A stretch of DNA of 64,000 nucleotides, from the NCBI RefSeq assembly GCF_000371965.1, contig NZ_AQUO01000001.1, forward strand, positions 434,001 to 498,000. The letters run 5' to 3'. The position numbers were made by a program, and so were the translations under genes. Positions 56,053-64,000 of the stretch are shown here, piece by piece. The stretch comes from Paracoccus sp. N5 (GTDB taxonomy: Bacteria; Pseudomonadota; Alphaproteobacteria; Rhodobacterales; Rhodobacteraceae). The notes under the pieces were generated by a model. The model searched no databases. It was not told the DNA's origin and was given only the letters and a program-made list of their open reading frames with translations. How positions within the stretch are numbered: the first letter of the stretch is position 1; each line of letters begins with the position of its first letter.

Positions 56053-57183
56053 TCAGTGCGGGCGGGTCTCGTCGCCCTCCATCTCGGCGCGGATCTGCTG
56101 GCGCAGGATGTCGATGGGGATCATCTTGCCCTCGCGGCGGAAATGCCAATAGGTCCAGCCGTTGCAGCTGGGCGCGCCCTCCAGCGCCGCGCCGACCTGG
56201 TGGATCGAGCCCTTGACGTCATTGCCGATCAGGCTGCCGTCGGCGCGCACCTTGGCCTTGTGCCGGCTGTTCATCGAGAAAAGCTCCTCGCCCGGGCGCA
56301 GCATGCCGCGCTCGATGACTTGGCCGAAGGGCACGCGCGGCTCGGCGCGCTTGGGCTTGGTGGTGGCGATGGCCTCGCTGTCGAAGCGGCGCACGCGCGC
56401 CAGCCGCCTCTCGGCCACCTCGCGATAACCCGCCTCGCGCTCGATGCCGATGAAGTCGCGGCCCAGCATCTTGGCCACGGCGCCGGTGGTGCCGGTGCCG
56501 AAGAACGGGTCCAGCACCACGTCGCCGGGATTGGTCGAGCCGACCAGGATGCGGTGCAGCAGCGATTCCGGCTTCTGCGTCGGATGCGCCTTGGCGCCGC
56601 CGGCATCCTTCAGCCGCTCGCCGCCGGTGCAGATCGGCAGCACCCAGTCGCTGCGCATCTGCACGCCCTCGTTCAGCGATTTCAGCGCCTCGTAGTTGAA
56701 GGTGTATTTCGCGCCCTCGGACTTGCTGGCCCAGATCATCGTCTCATGTGCATTGGTCAGCCGCTTGCCGCGAAAGTTCGGCATCGGGTTGGCCTTGCGC
56801 CAGACCACGTCGTTCAGGATCCAATAGCCCTGGTTCTGCAGCTCGGCGCCGACCCGGAAGATGTTGTGATAGCTGCCGATCACCCAGATCGCCCCGTCCG
56901 GCTTCAGGATGCGGCGCGCGGCGGCCAGCCAGTCGCGGGTGAACTGGTCATAGGCGGCAAAGCCCGAAAACTGGTCCCAGTGATCGTCCACGGCATCGAC
57001 GCGGCTGTTGTCGGGCCGGTGCAGCTCGCCCTTCAGCTGCAGGTTATAGGGCGGGTCGGCAAAGATCAGATCGACGCTGTTTTCCGGCAGCGCGTTCATC
57101 ACCTCGACGCAGTCGCCGGCGAGAATCTGGTTCAGCGGAAGGGGTCGCGCCGAAGCGCGGGATTTGGTGTCTTGCTTGCTCAT
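56053..57183 (-). CDS. ccrM: CcrM-type GANTC DNA adenine methyltransferase
   Basis: A 376-residue beta-class N6-adenine methyltransferase acting on GANTC. Catalytic DPPY is in DLIFADPPYNLQLKGEL, the SAM motif in VLDPFFGTGTTGAVAKMLGR, and the C-terminal CcrM domain (KVRADGSLIGNDVKGSIHQV, GAPSCNGWTYW) is intact. In Caulobacter it is made late in the cycle and resets GANTC methylation. GAGG lies 5 nt before ATG 57183. Three GANTC sites cluster upstream. Confidence 0.96.
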   Translation of the reverse strand: MSKQDTKSRASARPLPLNQILAGDCVEVMNALPENSVDLIFADPPYNLQLKGELHRPDNSRVDAVDDHWDQFSGFAAYDQFTRDWLAAARRILKPDGAIWVIGSYHNIFRVGAELQNQGYWILNDVVWRKANPMPNFRGKRLTNAHETMIWASKSEGAKYTFNYEALKSLNEGVQMRSDWVLPICTGGERLKDAGGAKAHPTQKPESLLHRILVGSTNPGDVVLDPFFGTGTTGAVAKMLGRDFIGIEREAGYREVAERRLARVRRFDSEAIATTKPKRAEPRVPFGQVIERGMLRPGEELFSMNSRHKAKVRADGSLIGNDVKGSIHQVGAALEGAPSCNGWTYWHFRREGKMIPIDILRQQIRAEMEGDETRPH

Positions 57184-57233
57184 CACTGCCTCGGGTTTCG
57201 GCCGTTTGGTCGCCGATTGATTGAGGCGATAAT

Positions 57234-57272
57234 GATTCAGACCCGATTCGCCGTCAAATTCTTTTTCGAATC
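57234..57272. promoter_or_regulatory. Cluster of three GANTC sites upstream of ccrM
   Basis: GATTC 57234-57238, GATTC 57245-57249, GAATC 57268-57272, in 39 bp of an AT-rich stretch. Spacing suggests methylation-sensitive control of ccrM. Confidence 0.5.
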
Positions 57273-57903
57273 AACAGCTTGCGGTTTGATCTTTACACAA
57301 GATATTGTGGATGGGGGCAAAGCTGCGCCTATGATGTGGGGTTATCCCCAGATCTAGCAGCGCTTGGCGATGCGCCGGAGTCGGATAGCCTGCATTCACT
57401 TCCCAGCCATAGCCGGGGTGTTGTTGCGCCAAATCCACCATGATGCGATCGCGCAACAGTTTCGCCACGATCGAGGCCGCGGCGATGGAAAGGCAGCGCG
57501 CATCGCCGCCGATCACCGCCTGCCCCGGCAGGTCCAGCTCGCGCGGCAGCATGTTGCCATCGACCAGCGCCAGGCAGGGCCGGTGCCGCAGCCCGGCCAG
57601 CGCCCGGCACATCGCCAGATGCGAGGCGCGCAGGATGTTCAGCCGGTCGATCTCCTCGACACTGGCATGGCCCACGGCCCAGTCGCAGCGCGCCATGATC
57701 TCGGCCGCCAGCCCTTCGCGCCGCTTCGCGCCCAGCTTCTTCGAATCGTCCAGCCCCTCGGGGATGCAGGTCACATCCAGCACCACGGCCGCCGCCGTCA
57801 CCGGCCCGGCCAAGGGCCCGCGCCCGACCTCGTCCACCCCGGCGACGATGCGCGCACCGGCCCGCAGCGCCGCGGTCTCGAAACTGTAGTCCGGCAGGCT
57901 CAT
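57271..57903 (-). CDS. rnhB: Ribonuclease HII
   Basis: A 210-residue enzyme cutting RNA in RNA-DNA hybrids and at single ribonucleotides. GVDEVGRGPLAGPVTAAAVV is the DEG region with the catalytic Asp and Glu; CLALVDGNMLP and VNAGYPTPAHRQAL follow. It overlaps the upstream ureidoglycolate lyase gene by ATGA. It is the only active RNase H seen in the window. Confidence 0.95.
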   Translation of the reverse strand: MSLPDYSFETAALRAGARIVAGVDEVGRGPLAGPVTAAAVVLDVTCIPEGLDDSKKLGAKRREGLAAEIMARCDWAVGHASVEEIDRLNILRASHLAMCRALAGLRHRPCLALVDGNMLPRELDLPGQAVIGGDARCLSIAAASIVAKLLRDRIMVDLAQQHPGYGWEVNAGYPTPAHRQALLDLGITPHHRRSFAPIHNILCKDQTASC

Positions 57904-58379
57904 GCCTCGACGGTCACCGGGGCGATGGCGACCTCTTCCAGGTTCACGCCGCCGCCTTCGCGGTCCACGACCAGGAAATCCGCGGCCCGATCCAAGGGCG
58001 TCAGCACGCCATGCCAGACCCCGGCGCGCAGGTTCACCCCCATGCCCGCGGGCACCAGAAAGGCCAGCGGCGCACCGGGCCTGCCGCCCTCGTCCGGAGC
58101 GACGATGGACAGCCACGGGTCCGGCCCCAGCGGCACGAAGGCCTGCGAACCCAGGGGATGACGCTCCAGCAGCGTGCAGTCATAGGGCAGGCTGACCGGC
58201 TCCGAGCGGAAGATCGAGATGATCGCCTCGCCGCCGCCGCGCTCGACGGTGGCCAGCGCATGATGCCGCTCGCAGCGGCCGGCGTTGATCATCTTCGAGG
58301 GCCGCTCGCGCGGGGTCAGCACCTCGCCGAAGGGCGCAAAAGCCTCGGGTGTGATCGGCTGCATCCTGATCTTGCTCAT
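57900..58379 (-). CDS. allA: Ureidoglycolate lyase
   Basis: A 159-residue cupin enzyme releasing urea from ureidoglycolate in purine (allantoin) breakdown. ITPEAFAPFGEVLTP, SQAFVPLGPDPWLSIVAPDE and GVWHGVLTPLD match the AllA family. AGGGAAG is upstream. It heads the allA-rnhB run. Confidence 0.9.
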   Translation of the reverse strand: MSKIRMQPITPEAFAPFGEVLTPRERPSKMINAGRCERHHALATVERGGGEAIISIFRSEPVSLPYDCTLLERHPLGSQAFVPLGPDPWLSIVAPDEGGRPGAPLAFLVPAGMGVNLRAGVWHGVLTPLDRAADFLVVDREGGGVNLEEVAIAPVTVEA

Positions 58380-58381
58380 CT

Positions 58382-58440
58382 TCCCTGCTTCTTTCTTGTC
58401 GAAATATCCTGGGGGTGTGGGGGCAAAGCCCCCGCCCACG
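58382..58440. repeat. Intergenic repeat related to the GGTATTT motif
   Basis: CTTCTTTCTTGTCGAAATATCC (58389-58410) is a degenerate inverse form of the GGTATTT..GCAAAGAAG motif, followed by a GGGGG-CAAAG-CCCCC hairpin. Confidence 0.4.
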
Positions 58441-58444
58441 GCGG

Positions 58445-59641
58445 TCACATCCGCCGCATCCGCGGCAGAAAGATCGTAAGCAGCCCCATCAGCGGCAGGT
58501 AGGCACAGATTCTATAAACATATTCAATGCCCCGCGCATCGGCGATCACCCCCAGCACGGCGGCGGCGATGCCGCCCATGCCGAAGGCGAAGCCGAAGAA
58601 GATGCCGGCGATCATGCCGGTCCGCCCGGGCACCAGCTCCTGGGCAAAGACCACGATGGCCGGAAAGGCCGAGGCGAGGATCAGGCCGATCACCACCGTC
58701 AGCACCCCGGTCGCAGCCAGCCCGACATAGGGCAGCGCCAAAGTGAAGGGCAGGATGCCCAGGATCGAGAACCAGATCACCTTCAGCGGCCCGACCCGGT
58801 CGCCGATCAGCCCGCCCAGCATGACGCCGCCGGCCATGCCGCCCAGGAACAGGAACAGCATCAGCTGCGCCTGCTGGGTGTTCAGCCCGAACTTCTCGAT
58901 CAGGAAGAAGGTGTAATAGCTCGACAGGCTGGCGGTATAGATGTTCTTGGTAAAGGTCAGCAGCGCAAGCACCACGATCGCCACTATCACCCTCTGCCGC
59001 GAATAGGGCGAGGCCGGCACGGCGCGCGCACCCGCCGCCTTGCGCCGGCCCTCGGCCCAGCTGCCGACCTGCCAGAGCGCGGCCGAGCCGATCATCGCCA
59101 TGATGGAAAAGATCGCGACCGAGGGCCGGCCCAGCGGCACGACGATGAAGGCCGCCAGCAGCGGGCCCAGCGCCTGGCCGAAGTTCCCGCCCAGCTGGAA
59201 CAGCGATTGCGCGGTGCCGAAGCGGCCGCCCGAGGCGATGCGCGCCACGCGCGAGCTTTCGGGGTGGAACACCGCCGAGCCGACGCCGATCAGCATGGCC
59301 CCGGCCAGCAGCACCCAATATTCATGCGCCAGGGCCAGCAGCAGCACGCCGCAGACCGTGGACGCCATGCCGACCGACAGCGAGCGCGGCATCGGCTTTC
59401 TGTCCGTCACCATCCCCACCAGCGGCTGCAACAGCGAGGCCGTGACCTGGAAGGCGAAGGTCATCAGCCCGATCTGCCAATAGGACAGGGTGAACTCCTG
59501 CTGAAGCAGCGGATAGATCGCCGCCAGCATGGATTGCATGATGTCATTGACCATATGACACAGGCTGATCGCGATCAGCACCGTCCAGGCGGTGGCCGGG
59601 ATGGCGGGACCGCGGATTGACGTCGCTTCCGACACGGGCAT
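58445..59641 (-). CDS. MFS transporter, fosmidomycin-resistance (Fsr) type
   Basis: A 398-residue 12-helix major-facilitator exporter. MVNDIMQSMLAAIYPLLQQE and ALAHEYWVLLAGAMLIGVGS, HPESSRVARI and GGNFGQALGPLLAA are characteristic of the Fsr group, which exports fosmidomycin and unidentified compounds. Start at ATG 59641; GAGG is close upstream (2-3 nt), so an upstream start cannot be excluded. It is divergent from the GntR regulator, a likely partner. Confidence 0.85.
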   Translation of the reverse strand: MPVSEATSIRGPAIPATAWTVLIAISLCHMVNDIMQSMLAAIYPLLQQEFTLSYWQIGLMTFAFQVTASLLQPLVGMVTDRKPMPRSLSVGMASTVCGVLLLALAHEYWVLLAGAMLIGVGSAVFHPESSRVARIASGGRFGTAQSLFQLGGNFGQALGPLLAAFIVVPLGRPSVAIFSIMAMIGSAALWQVGSWAEGRRKAAGARAVPASPYSRQRVIVAIVVLALLTFTKNIYTASLSSYYTFFLIEKFGLNTQQAQLMLFLFLGGMAGGVMLGGLIGDRVGPLKVIWFSILGILPFTLALPYVGLAATGVLTVVIGLILASAFPAIVVFAQELVPGRTGMIAGIFFGFAFGMGGIAAAVLGVIADARGIEYVYRICAYLPLMGLLTIFLPRMRRM

Positions 59642-59885
59642 CACCTCTTGCGCATTGCCGAGCGTTGTCCCGCCCGCGCCCGGCTTTGTCAACATCCGCC
59701 GCCGCAGCCCGCGGAACGAAGGGGCTTGACCGCAGTGCGAATTTCCTCTCAAACCTGAACTGACGAGTTTACTTGAGTGTCCGGTTCCACCTCCGCCCGA
59801 CCGGCACATCGCGGCATCGCGGCAAGCCGCCGTTATCGAGTGCCCAATTCAACCTCCCCTCGATAAAGAGGGCCCGATTATTGAT

Positions 59886-60635
59886 ATGATGGAACTTCCC
59901 AAACCCGTGGCCCAGGCCCTCGCCGCAGAAGAACAGGGCCGCAAGCGGCGCAACATGACCTGGCAGAGCGTGCAGGAAGAGGTGCTCAACCGCATTCGCA
60001 ACGGCACCTGGCCCGAGGGCGAGCTGATCCCGACCGAGGCCGAGCTGGCCTCGGAATTCAGCTGCGCCCGCGCCACCGTCAACCGGGCGCTGCAAGCCCT
60101 GGCGCAAAGCGGCGTGCTGGAACGGCGCCGCAAGGTCGGCACCCGGGTCGCGGCCCATCCGCGCGTGCAGGCGGTCCGCTTCCTGCTGCGCCGCGAGATC
60201 GAGGCGGCGGGCAAGGTCTATGGCTACACGCTGCTCGACTATCGCCAGCAACGCCCGCCCTCCGACATCGCCCAGGCGATGCTGCTGCACAGCGAGGAAC
60301 TGCTCTTGCGCATCCGTTCGCGCTTCACCGCCGATGGCGCCCTTTATTGCTGCGAGGAGCGCTGGGTGAACGATTTCGCCGCCCCGGGCCTGACCCGCGA
60401 GGCGCTGCAACATCTCAGCCCCTGCGAATGGCTGCTGGGCCATGTCCCGGTCAATCGCGGCAGCATGGCGATGGCGGCCACCCTAGCCTCCGAGGGCTTC
60501 GTCTCCGAGGCGATGGGCCTCGCGCCCGAGGCGCCGGTGCTGATGATGGAGCGGATGGACTGGCTCGACAACATGCCCATCTCGCTGACCCGCAGCTATT
60601 ATCCCCAAGAGCATCGGATGACCGCGACCATCTGA
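59886..60635 (+). CDS. GntR/HutC-family regulator with UTRA domain
   Basis: A 249-residue transcription factor. The GntR winged-helix spans about residues 24-90 (EEVLNRIRNGTWPEGELIPT, LASEFSCARATVNRALQALA). The UTRA ligand domain spans about 105-245 (AAGKVYGYTLLDYRQQRPPS, FTADGALYCCEERWVND, MERMDWLDNMPISLTRSYYP). Binding partner unknown; the HutC-type UTRA suggests an amino acid or a derivative. Divergent from the MFS gene. Confidence 0.9.
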   Translation: MMELPKPVAQALAAEEQGRKRRNMTWQSVQEEVLNRIRNGTWPEGELIPTEAELASEFSCARATVNRALQALAQSGVLERRRKVGTRVAAHPRVQAVRFLLRREIEAAGKVYGYTLLDYRQQRPPSDIAQAMLLHSEELLLRIRSRFTADGALYCCEERWVNDFAAPGLTREALQHLSPCEWLLGHVPVNRGSMAMAATLASEGFVSEAMGLAPEAPVLMMERMDWLDNMPISLTRSYYPQEHRMTATI

Positions 60636-60739
60636 CGGATCAAGCCGAGTTGACCGCTGATTGCTTGCCAAGGCCTGCGCATTTGGCCAAACATGCCGGC
60701 AAAACGACAAGACAACTGGCAAACAGACCGGACCCGAGC

Positions 60740-62185
60740 ATGTTCCCGACCCGCCCGAACCTGGCGTCCCTGGCGCTGGCCGCCGCCGCGCTTTTCCCGG
60801 CCCTCGGCCCCGTGCCGGCGCAGGCCCAGACCGCAGCCGTCGCCCCCACCGCACCGCCCAAGCCCAAGGCGCTGACCTCGATCAGCCGCGACCAGATCGA
60901 GGCCGCGCAATTCGACGGCACCGACCTGCCGGCCGGGCAGTCGGCGCTGACGGTCAAGGCGCAGATCCTGCTGGACCGCTCGGGCATCTCGCCCGGCGTG
61001 GTGGACGGCTGGCGCGGCGGCATGAGCGAAAGCGCGATCAGGGCCTTCCAGCGCCGCGCCGGACTGCCGATGACCGGGCGCATGGACCATGCCGTCTGGG
61101 ACCTGCTGCAAGGCTATGCCGCGGCGCCCTTGACCATGGATTACACCATCACCGAGGAGGACGCGACCGGGCTCGTCGACCGCATCCCCTCGGACTATGC
61201 CGAAAAGGCGGCGATGACCTCGCAAGGCTATACCAGCGTGCTGGAAAAGCTGGCCGAGCGCTTTCACATGGACGAGAAATTCCTGGCCAAGATGAACCCC
61301 GGCGCGGCGTTCCAGCCCGGCGAGACGATCCATGTCACCGTGCCGGCGCAGCCGATCCGCGCCACCGTGACCCGCATCATCGTCGACAAGGCCACCCGCC
61401 GCGTCGCCGCCTATGACGCCAAGGGCAATATGGTCGCGGATTACCCGGCCACGGTCGGCTCGTCCGACACGCCCTCGCCGCATGGCAATCACCTGGTCGA
61501 CGCGGTGGCGCTGAACCCGACCTATACCTACAACCCGATGCGCAACTTCAAGCAGGGCGAGAACGACCGCGTGCTGATCGTGCCGCCGGGACCGAACGCC
61601 CCGGTGGGCAATGTCTGGATCGACCTGTCCGAGCCCAGCTACGGCATCCACGGAACCGCGACGCCCTCGCAGCTGTTCGTCAACCAGTCGCATGGCTGCG
61701 TGCGGCTGACCAACTGGGACGCGTGGGAGCTGGCGCATATGGTCAAGGCCAAGGTGACGACGGTGGAATTCCTGGACCCGGGCGTCAGCATCGCCGATGT
61801 GACCGGCATTTCGGCGGTGGCGACGGCGACCCAGGCCGCGGCGGTGACGCTGGCCGCGACCCGTCCGCCGGCCCGCGGCGACCGCCTGCCGCCGGTCGTG
61901 GCCGCCGAAGCGGTGACCGACGCGGTGACGGACAACGTGATGGGAGCCGTGACCCAGGCCGCCTCGACCGGCACCGCCGCGGCTGTCGCCAGCACGGTCG
62001 CAAGCCCGGCACCGCTGGTGGTGACGCCCGAGGTGCCCTCGACCGAGCCCCTGGTCCCGGCAACCCCGCATCCGGCAGGCGCGATGGACGAGCCCGAATA
62101 TCCCTCGGACGTGGCGCTGCCCGAAACCCTGCCGGGCAATCCCGCGGGCAGCGTGACGCTTTATGCCCCGACGGCGCAGCCCTGA
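60740..62185 (+). CDS. L,D-transpeptidase (YkuD) with peptidoglycan-binding domain
   Basis: A 481-residue exported enzyme. Signal peptide (ALAAAALFPALGPVPAQA), a peptidoglycan-binding segment (SGISPGVVDGWRGGMSESAI, RAFQRRAGLPMTGRM), a LysM-like segment (VLEKLAERFHMDEKFLAKMN) and the YkuD domain with the active site IHGTATPSQLFVNQSHGCVR (His, SHGCVR Cys). It forms 3-3 crosslinks or attaches proteins to peptidoglycan. A long Ala/Thr/Val-rich C-terminal tail follows. The next gene starts 1 bp later. Confidence 0.9.
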   Translation: MFPTRPNLASLALAAAALFPALGPVPAQAQTAAVAPTAPPKPKALTSISRDQIEAAQFDGTDLPAGQSALTVKAQILLDRSGISPGVVDGWRGGMSESAIRAFQRRAGLPMTGRMDHAVWDLLQGYAAAPLTMDYTITEEDATGLVDRIPSDYAEKAAMTSQGYTSVLEKLAERFHMDEKFLAKMNPGAAFQPGETIHVTVPAQPIRATVTRIIVDKATRRVAAYDAKGNMVADYPATVGSSDTPSPHGNHLVDAVALNPTYTYNPMRNFKQGENDRVLIVPPGPNAPVGNVWIDLSEPSYGIHGTATPSQLFVNQSHGCVRLTNWDAWELAHMVKAKVTTVEFLDPGVSIADVTGISAVATATQAAAVTLAATRPPARGDRLPPVVAAEAVTDAVTDNVMGAVTQAASTGTAAAVASTVASPAPLVVTPEVPSTEPLVPATPHPAGAMDEPEYPSDVALPETLPGNPAGSVTLYAPTAQP

Positions 62186-62186
62186 G

Positions 62187-63005
62187 ATGCGCGCCCCGCT
62201 GCTGGCGCTGCTGCTCTGGCCCGGGCTGGCGCTGGCGCAGGATCCCCCTGCCCCGCGCCCCGTGGCGCCAGCCGAGGAACGCCCCGCCCCGCGTCCCGCC
62301 GCCGAGCCCGCCACAAAGCCCGAGCCGCAGGACGAGAAGCCCAGGCCCGAGGAGCCAAAGCCACAGCTGGACCAGCCCGAGCCCAAGAAACCCGAGCCCG
62401 AGGAACCCGCCGGTCCTCCGGTCCATACCAGGCTGCGGGAAAGCGACTTCGACCATTCCGCCTGCCTGTTGGAACTGACCCTGCTCGGCGCGGATTATGC
62501 GCCGCAAGCGCCGCTCACCGACCCCGACCAGCCCGATTGCGGCATCGACCGGCCGATCCTGCTGCATGCGCCCCTGCCCGGCATCGAGATCCCGGGCGGC
62601 GCGCCGATGCGCTGCGACATGGCGCGGCAACTCGCGCATTGGCTACGGGATTTCGTGCGCCCCGCCTCGGCGCGGCTGCCGGGCCAGCCGCGGCTGGTGG
62701 CGCTGGAGCCGAGCTCGACCTATCAGTGCCGGGCGACGGTCGGCAATGACAGCGCCAACCTGTCGGAGCACGCCTTCGGCAATGCCTTCGACATCGCCGC
62801 CTTCCGCTTCGAGGACGGCAGCCGCATCGCCATCGAGCCGCGCGAGGACCAGGGCGACCTGGCCGAGGCCTTCCAGCGCGCCGTGCGCGGCGCGGCCTGC
62901 CTCTATTTCACCACCGTGCTGGGGCCGGGTGCCAATGCGGCGCATGACAACCACCTGCACCTGGACATCAAGGCGCGGCGCGGCGGCTGGCGGCTGTGCC
63001 AGTGA
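62187..63005 (+). CDS. Extensin-like protein, exported
   Basis: A 272-residue protein: signal peptide (LLALLLWPGLALAQ), a Pro/Glu/Lys-rich linker (about residues 20-75), then an extensin-like domain with EHAFGNAFDIAAFRF and HDNHLHLDIKARRGG, the His/Asp residues of a D,D-carboxypeptidase-like zinc site. Adjacent to the L,D-transpeptidase with no gap, so a shared wall-remodelling role is plausible. Confidence 0.88.
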   Translation: MRAPLLALLLWPGLALAQDPPAPRPVAPAEERPAPRPAAEPATKPEPQDEKPRPEEPKPQLDQPEPKKPEPEEPAGPPVHTRLRESDFDHSACLLELTLLGADYAPQAPLTDPDQPDCGIDRPILLHAPLPGIEIPGGAPMRCDMARQLAHWLRDFVRPASARLPGQPRLVALEPSSTYQCRATVGNDSANLSEHAFGNAFDIAAFRFEDGSRIAIEPREDQGDLAEAFQRAVRGAACLYFTTVLGPGANAAHDNHLHLDIKARRGGWRLCQ

Positions 63006-63737
63006 TCAGCGCCGCACCCGGTCCAGTTCCAGATATTCCGGGTTGAAGCGCGCCAGGCGGGCCAACCCCTGCCAGTCCAGGATCTCGACCTCGCTGCCCT
63101 GCCAGCGGATTAGCCCGCCGGCGCGCAGGTCGCGCACCGCGCGGTTCACATGGATCGGCGTATAGCCCAGGATATCCGCCAGCTCCTTTTGCAGCAGCGG
63201 CAGGGTGAAACGATAGCCCTGGGCCGCGCCGACGCTGGCCAGCCGGGTGTAGAGCTCGCACAGCAGATGCGCCAGATGCGCGCTGGAGCGCAGCGAGGCC
63301 GCCGCCACCAGCCATTGCCGGTGGATCGAGGCGTCGATCGCCGTCGACATCCACAGCAGCCGGGTCAGATGCGGGAAATTGGCGGTGATCTCGCGCAGCT
63401 CGTCATGATCGACGAATTCGACCTCGGCCTCGCCCACGGCGACCACGTCATGCTCCAGTCCCGCCAGCACGAAGCCGTGCAGGTCGACGAAATCGCCGGG
63501 GACATGCAGGGCCGTGATCGCCCGCTCGGCCGGGCGCCCGACGATGGGATGCTGGCGCGCCGACATGCCGCGCAGCATCATGCAGCTGCGGCTGGCCAGC
63601 CGGCCGCGCGGCACGATGACCTCGCCGGAACGAAAGGCGACATGGCAGGTGCGCACCGCGCGCAGGCGGTCGATGTCGCCGGCGGACAGCAGATCCCGTC
63701 GTTGCAGATAGCGAACGAAATACTCGGTTATGGCCAT
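63006..63737 (-). CDS. Crp/Fnr-family transcription regulator
   Basis: A 243-residue regulator with an N-terminal cyclic-nucleotide-type beta barrel (VAFRSGEVIVPRGRLASRSC, VPGDFVDLHGFVLAGLEHDV) and a C-terminal Crp-type HTH (LPLLQKELADILGYTPIHVN, RAVRDLRAGG). It lacks the N-terminal Cys cluster of Fnr. GAGGAG lies upstream of ATG 63737. It abuts the convergent extensin-like gene. Confidence 0.9.
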   Translation of the reverse strand: MAITEYFVRYLQRRDLLSAGDIDRLRAVRTCHVAFRSGEVIVPRGRLASRSCMMLRGMSARQHPIVGRPAERAITALHVPGDFVDLHGFVLAGLEHDVVAVGEAEVEFVDHDELREITANFPHLTRLLWMSTAIDASIHRQWLVAAASLRSSAHLAHLLCELYTRLASVGAAQGYRFTLPLLQKELADILGYTPIHVNRAVRDLRAGGLIRWQGSEVEILDWQGLARLARFNPEYLELDRVRR

Positions 63738-63861
63738 GATGCTCCTCGGGAAGTCCGCGGGAGATTGTCAACTCTGCCCGGGGCGTGCAATGACCCGGAA
63801 AGCCGGATTAACTTTCATCAATCTTGCCATAAATCCGCGGGATTCATAGACTTCCCGGCGA

Positions 63862-64000
63862 TCAGGCCGCCCTTGCCGGCGCGGCGCCCAGCGCCTCGGC
63901 CAGAAGCGCGAAACTTTGCCGGGCATGGGGGCTTTGCCGGGTGAAGAACTGCTCCAGCGCCGGATAAAGCCGCACCGCCTCGTCCAGCCGCGCATCCGAG
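63862..64000 (-). CDS. C-terminus of a probable FliI/type III secretion ATPase, partial
   Basis: The minus-strand frame entering from the right edge reads SDARLDEAVRLYPALEQFFT, then RQSPHARQSFALLAEALG to a TGA at 63864-63862. The 'D..iDeAirlYPaLe.Fl' pattern is the C-terminal helix of FliI-type flagellar export ATPases. Only about 45 residues are visible, so this is tentative. Confidence 0.5.
   Translation of the reverse strand, partial: SDARLDEAVRLYPALEQFFTRQSPHARQSFALLAEALGAAPARAA

Noticed and set aside
63738..63830. Fnr box before the Crp/Fnr regulator gene
   Set aside because: Only half-sites (ATCAA) without the symmetric partner.

Overview
The window is high-GC DNA whose gene content and order match the alphaproteobacterial order Rhodobacterales, most likely a Paracoccus-like species. 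This is inferred from gene families: a CcrM GANTC methylase, the murA-DUF2948-hisD-UPF0262 block, a zwf-pgl-pgi/edd Entner-Doudoroff locus, a GTG/ATA-start-rich infC-dut block and two AlkB-type hydroxylases. No database search was possible.

Core left arm (1-26260): a truncated FAD dehydrogenase, a 2-hydroxyacid dehydrogenase, an SH3-type exported protein, a methyltransferase, then a minus-strand run infC (apparent ATA start)-dut-membrane-anchored MoeB-like protein-M3 peptidase-lipoprotein. On the plus strand an Ala-rich protein, a glycosyltransferase-like protein and a dGTPase overlap end to end. Next come a sorbosone-type dehydrogenase, alkB, zwf-pgl-pgi, and edd. The zwf and edd promoters carry the same TGTTA-N4-TAACA operator. 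The block ends with hisD, murA and relatives.

Accessory region (26261-about 49470): a tRNA-Thr(GGU) gene is followed by a tandem array of integrative elements. A 24-bp repeat of the tRNA 3' end occurs at 26313, 31374 and 48432, and each copy is followed by a related tyrosine integrase (the first two intact, the third decayed). Island 1 (about 5 kb) holds a resolvase, a small membrane protein and a ParB-like/HTH protein. Island 2 (about 17 kb) holds five close matches to single-subunit (T7-type) phage RNA polymerase promoters, a second resolvase, ParDE, a compact phage-like cassette (Rha/KilAC antirepressor, an RNase HI-fold protein lacking catalytic residues, several tiny ATGA-coupled ORFs), a T7 gp15-like internal virion protein broken by a -1 frameshift, a strongly folded 200-nt leader, and two copies of one IS5-family element, each interrupted by the same IS256-family element at a different place and in opposite orientation. 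No phage RNA polymerase, capsid, portal or terminase gene is present, so island 2 looks like a T7-like prophage remnant or a phage satellite.

Core right arm (49512-64000): tRNA-Leu(UAA), DUF4170, waaA-lpxK (Kdo-lipid A synthesis), dsbA-like and DciA-like genes, mutY, a second alkB, the allA-rnhB-ccrM operon with clustered GANTC sites upstream of ccrM, an MFS exporter divergent from a GntR/UTRA regulator, an L,D-transpeptidase, an extensin-like protein, a Crp/Fnr regulator, and the C-terminus of a probable flagellar ATPase at the edge.
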